Source: Tricholomella constricta
Lineage: Eukaryota; Basidiomycota; Agaricomycetes; Agaricales; Lyophyllaceae
DNA length: 64,000 nucleotides
NCBI GenBank assembly: GCA_013368375.1
Contig: JAACJP010000001.1
Location: forward strand, 1,674,001 to 1,738,000
Direction of reading: 5' to 3'
Shown: positions 57,019 to 64,000 of the stretch, piece after piece
Layout: each line of letters starts with the position of its first letter
How positions within the stretch are numbered: the first letter of the stretch is position 1
The notes under the pieces: generated by a model
Database searches by the model: none
Seen by the model: only the letters and a program-made list of their open reading frames with translations
What the model was told of the DNA's origin: nothing
Made by a program: the position numbers and the translations under genes

Positions 57019-59112
57019 ATGGTCTCCTCCAAGAGACGTCATACTCGCACAACCTCCTCTATCCCTCCTTCCGCTCCCGGCGATCCCGCCATGCCTTCTC
57101 CTCTCTCCCCCATTCCCGAGCTCATCCTCTCGGACAACTCCCACGGCGATTCGCCTCTCCCGGAGGGCATTCCTCAGCCCGCCCCCAATTCCATGGGTAA
57201 ATCCCCCCAACGCAGTGACGCCTCCCCAACACTTTCCTCTGGGGTTTCTGGTTCCATTGTTGCGTCATCCGCGCACGTCACTGCCGATCTTCGCCCTGTG
57301 GCTCCTCCTGCTGCAGCTCCTTCTTCCGAATTGGGTGCTGTCATTTCCTCTTCGGGACAGCCTTCCGCCCTCCCCAAATTCACTGAGGCCCAGATCCACG
57401 CTGCGCGTCAGGCCGTCGTTACGGCGCTTCGGGATACACTCGAACCTTCCCTCTCCGCTTCGTCGGCTACTGGAGGCCTCACCGAACCATCCTCCACGTC
57501 CGCTGTGCGCCGTGCCGTCGCCTCCTCCCTTCGGGATGCGTTTGAGCCTCCCGCCTCCCTCACCTACGGATCCTCATCCTCCTCCACGGAACCGCCTCCC
57601 GGTTCTCGGGACAAGGGGAAAGGCCGAGCACGTGCCTTGGGTCCGGACGAGATCGACGAGGTCCTTCTGGCGTCTCGCCCCGTTCAATCTTCGCGTAGCC
57701 CCTCGCGCCCCTCCGTCCACTTCGCACACGGCTCTCCCGCGGCCCCTCCCCCCGCGGACGCCCCTTCCACTGCGGACCTGGTGCCCTCTTCCCCCGCGCC
57801 CGAGAAACGGGCCTTTACAGAGGATGAACTCGTGGATGTCCTTCGGCTCTACGGGGAGGATCTGCTTCACTCTCTCGGTCTCTCACTTCACCATCCGAGT
57901 GGCGCCCAGGATGTTCCTTCGCGCCCTTCTCGCGCCTCGTCCTCGCGGGATCATTGCCAGTCCGGTCGACACGCCGCCTGGTGCACTCATCCAGGCGCCG
58001 AGCGAGTTCGCTCCGGACCTTCCCGCAATTCCAACAGCTATGCCCCGTACCCGGCCCCGCGTTCGCCCCGCATACAACGTAATTCCCGAGGCATCCCGTA
58101 CGTTGCCCTTTCTCCCACCCCTTCCAGTCAGGGCTCCGTCGATTCTTCCTTTTCTCCCGGCGATGAACTCGCTCCCTCATTCCACTCGAACGACTTCTCC
58201 GCGGAGCTCAATGCCAACGAAATCGTCACACCGGATCGCATTGTTCGCATCCTTCGCGGCGGGTGGCTGGACTACATCCCGCTTGACGCCCTTACCAACG
58301 ACGCTTGCCGTTCAGCGTCCTTCGCCCCCCTCCTGCAGGATGATTCAGCTATCGCTCTTCAGGCCGGCGGTCGTCTCCATGTGCGTAGCTCCGCACTTGA
58401 CTGTTCCAAGGAGCTGCGCATTCCGATCCTCGGATGGATGCAGGCTACGCGAAACTTCATTGATGCCGTGCGTTATCACTACCACTCCCCCAACGACCGT
58501 TCTCCTGGTGGTGCCACCGCCCGCCGCATCGCGGCAGATTTCAAAACACATTACAAGCTCATCACCCGCCGTCCCGACTTCGAAAGCAATTTCGTAACGT
58601 ATGTCGAGTATGATGTGTTCATCCGTCGCCAATTCCTGTCTCGACTGCACTCTGGTCGTCCTATGTTCCCCCTGGACCAATTCCACGACTCCGTCTTTCA
58701 AAACTACGATCGCGCTCGTGTTACACGCACCATGACTTCTCTCACATCTTCTTCCAGCGCTCCTCCACCTTCATCTGCCAAACCTTTTCGGGACCATCGC
58801 AGCTCCGATAGCTTTCACGCCGCCAGCAATTCTTCCTCGGGATCCTCTCGTAACCACCGTTTTTCCTCCGGTCGTGATCGCAACATCCGCTGCATGTGTT
58901 GCGGCAGCTGCGAACATCGCTTCGCGAGATGTCCCGGCCCTGGACGGTACCTCGTCAAGGACTCTGACGGGAAATGGCGCGGGCCCGGAGGTCTGCTGTT
59001 CTGCTTCGGTTGGAACGGTCCCTCCTCCTGCACAAAATCTGGCTGCTCCCACGTCCACTCCTGTTCGCTCTGCGGAGCTCCGATCCATGGTGCACAACAG
59101 TGCACTGTGTGA
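57019..59112 (+). CDS. Gag-like protein of the Ngaro-like element, 697 aa
   Basis: Single open frame from MVSSKRRHTRTTSS. The first 370 residues are Pro/Ser/Ala-rich. A folded region follows (HSNDFSAELNANEIVTPDRIVRIL, GWLDYIPLDALTNDACR, ELRIPILGWMQATRNFIDAVRYHY, HYKLITRRPDFESNFVTYVEYDVFIRRQFL). The C-terminus is a cysteine/histidine cluster (CMCCGSCEHRFARC; later GPSSCTKSGCSHVHSCSLCGAPIHG and QQC), which should bind zinc and RNA. This matches the ORF1 of fungal Ngaro elements, which package element RNA. The frame is intact. The following pol region begins in a different frame that overlaps its end. Confidence 0.82.
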   Translation: MVSSKRRHTRTTSSIPPSAPGDPAMPSPLSPIPELILSDNSHGDSPLPEGIPQPAPNSMGKSPQRSDASPTLSSGVSGSIVASSAHVTADLRPVAPPAAAPSSELGAVISSSGQPSALPKFTEAQIHAARQAVVTALRDTLEPSLSASSATGGLTEPSSTSAVRRAVASSLRDAFEPPASLTYGSSSSSTEPPPGSRDKGKGRARALGPDEIDEVLLASRPVQSSRSPSRPSVHFAHGSPAAPPPADAPSTADLVPSSPAPEKRAFTEDELVDVLRLYGEDLLHSLGLSLHHPSGAQDVPSRPSRASSSRDHCQSGRHAAWCTHPGAERVRSGPSRNSNSYAPYPAPRSPRIQRNSRGIPYVALSPTPSSQGSVDSSFSPGDELAPSFHSNDFSAELNANEIVTPDRIVRILRGGWLDYIPLDALTNDACRSASFAPLLQDDSAIALQAGGRLHVRSSALDCSKELRIPILGWMQATRNFIDAVRYHYHSPNDRSPGGATARRIAADFKTHYKLITRRPDFESNFVTYVEYDVFIRRQFLSRLHSGRPMFPLDQFHDSVFQNYDRARVTRTMTSLTSSSSAPPPSSAKPFRDHRSSDSFHAASNSSSGSSRNHRFSSGRDRNIRCMCCGSCEHRFARCPGPGRYLVKDSDGKWRGPGGLLFCFGWNGPSSCTKSGCSHVHSCSLCGAPIHGAQQCTV

Positions 59113-60765
59113 TGTCCACCTCCCCATTACCACTCCTCTACGTCCGGATCGTTGGGCGGCCCTCCTACAGGAAACCGGGGGGCTTCCCCTTTTCGCGGCG
59201 GTTCCTCACGGACTCTCACATGGCTTCAGTCTCGGTCTCGAACAATTTTCTCTAGATCATACCTACTCTCCCCCAAACCATTACAAATCTCCCGAGCATC
59301 ATACTTTCGTTCTCTCCAAATATGCCGAGGAAATCCGCCTCGGTCGAGTCTCCCCCGGTTACCCTCCCCATGTATTTACTTCACTTTTCGGTCACTATCG
59401 TACAGCCCCCTCAACGTCATTGAGCGCAATGGTAAACTTCGGATTACTGTCGATCATTCGTACCCTCGCGACAACCCTCTTATTCCTTCAATAAATTCTG
59501 AGATTGATTCGAAACGGTTTCAATGTGCCTGGGGCACTTTCTCCGCGTGCTACCTCCTCGTCGCCGATGCCCCGCCGGGTACTCAAGCCTCTGTCTTTGA
59601 TGTGGACTCGGCCTTTCGCAATATTCCTACCATGCCCATTGATCGAACAGCCACTGCCATCCTGATTGACGGTCTCGTCCACCTCGACGGTCGTCTTAAT
59701 TTCGGCATTTGCCCTGCCCCCGGCATCTTCGGTCTCGTTGCGGACGCGATTGTCTGGATCTATCTGCACAAAGGTGTAGATGCGGTGATCAAATGGGTTG
59801 ACGACTTCATATTTTTCCGCTATCCTCGCTTTCTCGCTGGCGCTGCTCTCAGTTTTTCTTATGACGAGTCGCTCATCTGGACTATCGCTTCCGAGCTCGG
59901 TTGGCCGTGGGCACCCGAGAAGTTCGTCCCCTTCTCCTCCACCTTCACATATATCGGTTTCGTTTGGTCCCTGGCCGACAGGTCGGTCAGGCTCCCTGAC
60001 TCCAAACGTACAAAATACCTCGCGAAACTTGAGGGCTGGTCTCTCGGCTGTTTCGTGTCCCTTCACGACACTGAATCCCTTATCGGTACACTAAATCACA
60101 TTTGCCTCGTCATTCCCGTCGGCCGCTCACATCTCCCGGCCTTGTACAAGTTTCGTTCTGCGTTCCCCAACTTTGCTCCGCGCTGGGCAAAACATCGCGT
60201 CACTCCTTCAGTTTTCTCTGACATCGAGTGGTGGAGGAACACGCTTTTGAATTCTCCTTGTCTTCTCAGCATCGTACGCCCCCCTGATCCGTTAAATGTA
60301 CCCATATATGTCGACGCCTCCACTTCGTGGGGGATCGGGTTCAACCTGAACGGGAAATGGCTGGCCTGGCAGCTACTACCGGGATGGAAATCCGAGGAAC
60401 GGGATATTGGGTGGGCGGAAATGGTCGCGGTGGATCTGGCTGTACACGCCATCATTTCTGGAGGCTTTCGTTCCTGCCACCTCATTATCAAATCAGACAA
60501 CTCGGGCGTCGTCGGGGCTCTCGCGGCCGGTCGCTCTCGCAACTCCCAGCAGAATTCCATTCTTCGACGTATCGTGGATAACTTTCAGCAACATGATTTG
60601 TGGATTACAACTTCGTGGGTACCCACAGCGCTCAACCTCGCCGATGCACCTTCTCGAGGCAAGTTTCCTTCTAGGAAGCTCCTTTTCCCCCACCCTCCGC
60701 GCGTTCCAGGGTACCTTAAGCCTTTTATTTCGCCGTCTGTGTCGTTTCATGACCTTAGCATGTAA
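58874..60765 (+). CDS. Reverse transcriptase-RNase H of the Ngaro-like element, frameshifted
   Basis: Homologous sequence begins in frame 2 near 59,125 (TPLRPDRWAALLQETGG, PHGLSHGFSLGLEQF, LSKYAEEIRLGRVS). At the run of five C (59406-59410) the reading moves to frame 1 (LNVIERNGKLRITVDHSYPRDN). One C seems missing there. Frame 1 then runs unbroken to 60765. RT motifs are ASVFDVDSAFRNIP, FGICPAPGIFG and the catalytic WVDDFIFF. RNase H has YVDASTSWGIG, the acidic E of GWAEMVAVDL, KSDNSGVVGAL and the ending NLADAPSRG common to DIRS/Ngaro elements. The start codon is not determined; the given 5' end is the upstream limit of the open frame. Confidence 0.82.
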
Positions 60766-60975
60766 ATACTTTCAGAATATACCTTATACCATGCGTCCCG
60801 CACGGGGTTCACTCCAGATCGCCCTTTCCGTGTATGTACAGGTAATACACTACCAACCGTGTTCTGCGGCTTCGGCTAAATTGCCGTTTCCTCCGATAAT
60901 TCCTTTTCTTCTTGTAGGCCTTTCGGTCAGCCGCCGCCGCATCACTCCGGCCAGCCATAACTGTTCCTCCCAAAC

Positions 60976-62106
60976 ATGCCCGCCACTAGGGACCACCGGC
61001 TCATTATTTCCCGCCTCTCATGCGAGTGGACGAGCCGTCTGTTTCGCGCACAGCGTGAATCCCGAGACTGGCCCACTGCGCGGCACGATCAGCTGAACGC
61101 TGCTCCGTGGCAGATTCCGGTGCCCCTGCGAGATCACATGAATTCCGTACTTTCTCGTGCCTGGAAACCTTCCACTGCTTCTGGGTACTCTCGGAGCGTT
61201 CTCGATTTCCTCTCTTTCTGCACCGAGCTTGGCGTTCCACCTGCTGCTTGCCTGCCGGCTTCAGAGGACCTTCTCTGCGTTTTTGCTGCCTCGTTTTGCG
61301 GTTCTCTCGCTGGTAGCTCCATTCGTTCCAAATGTGCCGCTCTGCGTTCCTGGCATATTCAGAACGGACTTCCCTGGATGGGTTCGGTCCGGCTTGCCTA
61401 CACCATCAAGGGCTGCGATAACTCTAGGCCCGCTAGCTCTTTCGCCGGGAAACGACCTCCCGTTACTCTGGACGCTCTATCTGCTATCCTTTCGGGGCTG
61501 GACACGTCTTCAGCCTTGGATGCCTGTGTCGCTGCACTGGCTACCACGGCCTTCTGGGGCCAACTACGGCTGGGCGAGATCCTCCCCGACCGTGAAGGTC
61601 TAACTGGGGCCGATCGTCTACCCTCCTGGGCTCAACTGCATTCCCCGAACCAGAACGGTTCCCGATTGCTACATCTCCCAAATTCCAAGACTTCCGGACG
61701 TGCCGGTGAAGATGTTGTCATTACACGTCAGGCATCTGCAGACCCCATCCAGTATCTTCTTACGCATTACGAACGGACCGGTTCAAAGGTTAATTGGCCA
61801 CTCGCGTGGTACCGTTCCGACTCCGGGGATCCCGTTTCTCTCACTAAGCGGAAATTCCTCATACGTTGCAACTCCATCTTATCAGGACTCGGTAGGCAAC
61901 CCATATCCGGCCACTCTTTTCGCATTGGTGGAACAACCCATTTCTTACTCTGCGGAGTCCCTCCCGATGTCGTTAAGGCTATGGGGCGCTGGTCTTCTGA
62001 CTCTTTCCTCCGGTACTGGCGATCCTTGGAGATCATCGCGCCTCTTCACGCCGAAATGTTGCAACCTGTTCTGGGCCGGCCTCCTACAACTTGCCCTCCG
62101 GCTTGA
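60976..62106 (+). CDS. Tyrosine recombinase of the Ngaro-like element, 376 aa
   Basis: An intact frame from MPATRDHRLIISRLS. The N-terminal core-binding part includes WKPSTASGYSRSVLDFLSFC. The catalytic part has the first arginine in FWGQLRLGEILP, the H-x-x-R box in SGHSFRIGGTTHFLL, and the nucleophilic tyrosine in FLRYWRSLEIIAP. It would join a circular double-stranded cDNA to the genome without a target duplication. The protein stops 170 bp before repeat B1. With RT-RNase H upstream and split repeats around it, this defines the element as a YR retrotransposon rather than a Crypton. Confidence 0.92.
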   Translation: MPATRDHRLIISRLSCEWTSRLFRAQRESRDWPTARHDQLNAAPWQIPVPLRDHMNSVLSRAWKPSTASGYSRSVLDFLSFCTELGVPPAACLPASEDLLCVFAASFCGSLAGSSIRSKCAALRSWHIQNGLPWMGSVRLAYTIKGCDNSRPASSFAGKRPPVTLDALSAILSGLDTSSALDACVAALATTAFWGQLRLGEILPDREGLTGADRLPSWAQLHSPNQNGSRLLHLPNSKTSGRAGEDVVITRQASADPIQYLLTHYERTGSKVNWPLAWYRSDSGDPVSLTKRKFLIRCNSILSGLGRQPISGHSFRIGGTTHFLLCGVPPDVVKAMGRWSSDSFLRYWRSLEIIAPLHAEMLQPVLGRPPTTCPPA

Positions 62107-62277
62107 TCTCCGATCGGGGGTTGTCGTTCTCGGGCTCCGACGCGCCGCTGGGCTTCCTTGGTTTTGGGTGACATCCCTCGTTCTTTCAGACCCCCTGGCT
62201 CTCAAGCCGAAAGGCCTCTGGGATCCTAAGCCCACCTCTACAATAGAGTCTGTACAGGATATATAACGAACTATACA

Positions 62278-62336
62278 TTTTCTTACGCCTTTCGAACACT
62301 TAATTATTTGGATCATGTGTAAGCAATCAAGCGAAA
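62278..62336 (+). repeat. Split direct repeat B1
   Basis: 59 bp identical to B2 (62685-62743); it starts TTTTCTTACGCC and ends AAGCGAAA. It abuts A2 directly. Confidence 0.92.
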
Positions 62337-62529
62337 TGAAAATCCTCGGAAAGGAGGCACGGGATGAACGAGGATCACGTTTCGCGTCGCGTAACACATG
62401 ACCCGGCTCTCTTGTCCTCCTACCTCCACCTTCTTCGGCGCGTCTGCAGACTTTACTCCCTCATCTGTTTCGTGCGTCGTCCGAGCGATCCTCTACAAGT
62501 TCGTTACTCGCGAGCTACGCGATCTCGCC
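62337..62529 (+). repeat. Split direct repeat A2
   Basis: 193 bp matching A1 with one substitution. It follows B1 without a gap, giving the B1-A2 order typical of Ngaro and PAT ends. Confidence 0.92.
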
Positions 62530-62684
62530 CTCCCACCCACTCCTTTTTCTGCTTCTACCGTCTATTTTCATTAAAAATTAGAAATTAAGAATTAGAAAAT
62601 TGCATTTTAACCTTTCATTTTTCTCTCCTTCCTTATATGCCTTTACTTGCTCTATTGTTCTGAGAGAGCGAGGGGTGACATCCC

Positions 62685-62743
62685 TTTTCTTACGCCTTTC
62701 GAACACTTAATTATTTGGATCATGTGTAAGCAATCAAGCGAAA
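62685..62743 (+). repeat. Split direct repeat B2
   Basis: 59 bp identical to B1 and the right end of the nested element. A 155-bp A/T-rich spacer (62530-62684) separates it from A2. Confidence 0.92.
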
Positions 62744-62828
62744 CCGATATCTCGGCGTTCCGATTTCCAACTACCGAAAAGGTAGAATTGCACTAGACTT
62801 TTCATTATGTAATTGATTGACTTTTCCT

Positions 62829-62904
62829 CATGATGGCACTTGATGTACATGTCAAGTGAAGTGAATTCATATTGTACAACATGCCGTGGGAAATGCCTCC
62901 AGTG
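62829..62904. repeat. Right terminal inverted repeat of the CACTA element
   Basis: Reverse complement of the left repeat with about five mismatches in 76 bp. It carries the same palindrome (62837-62858) and is followed by TGG at 62905-62907. Confidence 0.9.
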
Positions 62905-63065
62905 TGGGTTGTCGCATGGATTGCGATCACTGCCGGGGATTCTATTGGAGGAAAATAATAGATTGGATGCTGATTGGGTGATCACAAGTAGGCACTTCAT
63001 TTACACTCCGAATTTTTTCCGTCCTGTGGGATAAGGACGTCCAACTGCAGAACAGCCTCAAGGAT

Positions 63066-63686
63066 ATGTCCATCACAATCCGCAGAGCCACTGAAGCCGA
63101 CGAATCCGCTCTATCCCGCATCTGCCTGCTCACCGGCGACGCGGGCGCATCCGCAGAACATCTACACGACTACGGCGAGCTCATCGGGCTCGCATACGCG
63201 GTCCCGTACGTGAAGCTCCCCACCACATGGGGCTTCGTAATGGTCGACGAGACTTTGAACGACGTCGTCGGCTACATCGTCGGTTCAAAAGACACCCGTG
63301 CATATGAAAAGTGCGCCGCGGATCACTGGTGGCCGGCGCTGGTCGAGAAATACCCGTCGTCACGCGCGACGAAACCGGCGGACGAGCGGTACATGAAGCT
63401 GTTCGCAGACATGCATACTGCGTCTGATGCACTGATCGCGTTTGCGGCGGCACACCTGCATATCAATATCCTGGAGGCATATCAGGGGCGCGGGTGGGGG
63501 AGAAAGCTGGTGACGGTGGCGATTGAGTACCTGAAGGGCGAGGATATCGTGGGTAAGGGGGTTTGGCTGGGATTGGACCCGAGGAACGTGAAGGCAAGGG
63601 CGTTTTACGAACGGATGGGGTTCAAGGCAATTGACGGGGCGGACGACAACCAGATGGGAGTCAAGTTTGCGGAGTATAGGGGATGA
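63066..63686 (+). CDS. GNAT-family N-acetyltransferase, single exon, 206 aa
   Basis: It starts MSITIRRATEADESALSRICLLTGDAG and ends VKFAEYRG. The N-terminal IRRATEADESAL and the acetyl-CoA loop AYQGRGWGRKLVTVAIEYL (pattern Q/RxxGxG/A) are clear, followed by GVWLGLDPRNVKARAFYERMGFKAI, the usual strand-5/helix-4 region with NxxAxxFYxxxGF. A central insertion (RAYEKCAADHWWPALVEKYPS) is typical of fungal relatives. The substrate is unknown. The CACTA element ends about 160 bp upstream of its start, so its promoter may be truncated or replaced. Confidence 0.9.
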   Translation: MSITIRRATEADESALSRICLLTGDAGASAEHLHDYGELIGLAYAVPYVKLPTTWGFVMVDETLNDVVGYIVGSKDTRAYEKCAADHWWPALVEKYPSSRATKPADERYMKLFADMHTASDALIAFAAAHLHINILEAYQGRGWGRKLVTVAIEYLKGEDIVGKGVWLGLDPRNVKARAFYERMGFKAIDGADDNQMGVKFAEYRG

Positions 63687-63813
63687 CGGTGTTTGGCATT
63701 GCCTTCCATATACAACAGACGCGTCGAACAAAACCTCCCTGTACATTCTTGGACGCGACCACCATCTTTGAACCCGGAAACTTTAGTATACCTCTTTATC
63801 GTGAACGAAACCT

Positions 63814-64000
63814 ATGCCATCTCGAGGCCATTCTCAAACTTCTAGCTCAGAGACTTCTTCCCCGACCGAGAGCGAAGTCAGCTTGCAATCTATCCCACCC
63901 GTTGCGACGAGCTCGTTCCCTCCTCGCCGGGAACTTCAGCCTCAAGGTCCAGTTTCCCGCCCATCTCTGAATCCTTATATTACTACAGGCACTGTATCCC
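63814..64000 (+). CDS. 5' end of an unidentified gene, runs off the window
   Basis: From the ATG at 63814 the frame stays open to the edge (62 codons): MPSRGHSQTSSSETSSPTES, then SLQSIPPVATSSFPPRR, and near the end PSLNPYITTGTVS. It is Ser/Thr/Pro-rich, so probably a disordered N-terminus. Nothing more can be said about its function. Confidence 0.5.
   Translation, partial: MPSRGHSQTSSSETSSPTESEVSLQSIPPVATSSFPPRRELQPQGPVSRPSLNPYITTGTVS

Larger units (their letters stand above)
56763..62743 (+). mobile_element. Ngaro-like tyrosine-recombinase retrotransposon
   Basis: A 5,981-bp element inside the CACTA transposon. Its order is gag, RT-RNase H, tyrosine recombinase, with no integrase, aspartic protease or methyltransferase domain seen, which favours Ngaro over DIRS or PAT. 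The ends are split direct repeats: A1 56763-56955, B1 62278-62336, A2 62337-62529, B2 62685-62743. A1/A2 differ at one visible base and B1/B2 at none. No target duplication flanks it, as expected for recombinase-mediated insertion. Base and codon use are G/C-rich, unlike the surrounding CACTA. Confidence 0.88.
47283..62904 (+). mobile_element. CACTA (EnSpm-like, Tnp2-type) DNA transposon with nested retroelement
   Basis: A 15.6-kb insertion bounded by inverted repeats that start CACCGGAGGC (left) and CACTGGAGGC (right, read inward), flanked on both sides by TGG, a 3-bp target duplication as CACTA elements make. It carries a Tnp2-type transposase (47,884-50,977), a convergent second gene (50,994-~53,090) and a third gene (55,102-56,604). 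Bases 56,763-62,743 are a separate Ngaro-like insertion, so the original element was about 9.6 kb. Coding parts of the CACTA are visibly A/T-rich against both host and nested element. Two apparent frameshifts suggest this copy may no longer be autonomous. Confidence 0.88.

Noticed and set aside
56969..58597. 542-codon Arg/Pro-rich frame overlapping the gag gene
   Set aside because: Shadow of the G/C-rich gag sequence in another phase; the 57,019 frame has the folded gag region and zinc cluster.
47283..62904. Giant cargo-carrying transposon (Starship-like) or viral insertion
   Set aside because: Terminal repeats, TSD length and a Tnp2 transposase fit a CACTA element; the recombinase belongs to the nested retroelement with RT next to it, and no cargo genes or capsid genes are seen.

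Overview
The window is nuclear DNA of a filamentous basidiomycete, most likely an agaricomycete. Nearly every host gene is cut by many short introns (about 50-65 nt) with GT-AG ends. The conserved proteins read as fungal (MET6, DOM34, FRS1, DPH6, BSD2, xylitol dehydrogenase). The two transposable elements belong to groups common in mushroom genomes: a Tnp2-type CACTA DNA transposon and an Ngaro-like tyrosine-recombinase retrotransposon. There are no prokaryotic features.

Layout. 1-9.6 kb: 5' end of a STE14 methyltransferase, mitochondrial EF-G2, an unrecognised basic nuclear protein, a mitochondrial cytochrome-b5 reductase, xylitol dehydrogenase and a Ran1-like kinase. 10-19.4 kb: MET6, a tiny protein, CPD photolyase, the ribosome-rescue factor DOM34 and a phosducin-like thioredoxin-fold protein. 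19.5-29.4 kb is looser: a decayed glutaminase copy, a GH18 chitinase-like protein, an intron-rich GtaA-type glutaminase, almost 2 kb without a recognisable gene, and a Pro/Ser-rich protein. 30.5-47.2 kb is dense housekeeping: a WTAP/Mum2-like coiled-coil protein, a STEEP1-like protein, an ankyrin protein, a sucrose/alpha-glucoside-type transporter, DPH6, FRS1, an EMC10-like protein, a small conserved-looking protein and BSD2.

47,283-62,904 is one insertion. It has 76-bp terminal inverted repeats beginning CACYGGAGGC and is flanked by the direct triplet TGG, which fits a CACTA transposon. It carries a Tnp2-type transposase and two further element genes, and its interior is visibly A/T-rich. 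Nested in it at 56,763-62,743 is a G/C-richer retroelement (gag, RT-RNase H, tyrosine recombinase) with the split direct repeats A1...B1-A2-B2 of Ngaro/PAT-type elements. The repeats are nearly identical, so this second insertion looks recent. Without it the CACTA element would be about 9.6 kb.

Beyond the insertion lie a GNAT acetyltransferase and the start of a further gene. Many host genes are divergent pairs sharing promoters of roughly 65-215 bp (STE14/MEF2, nuclear protein/b5 reductase, DOM34/PLP1, STEEP1-like/ankyrin, DPH6/FRS1, EMC10-like/44,667). I found no confident tRNA, rRNA or CRISPR. Exon joints were placed by eye from splice sites, reading frame and family similarity; the ones quoted as exact keep the frame open throughout.
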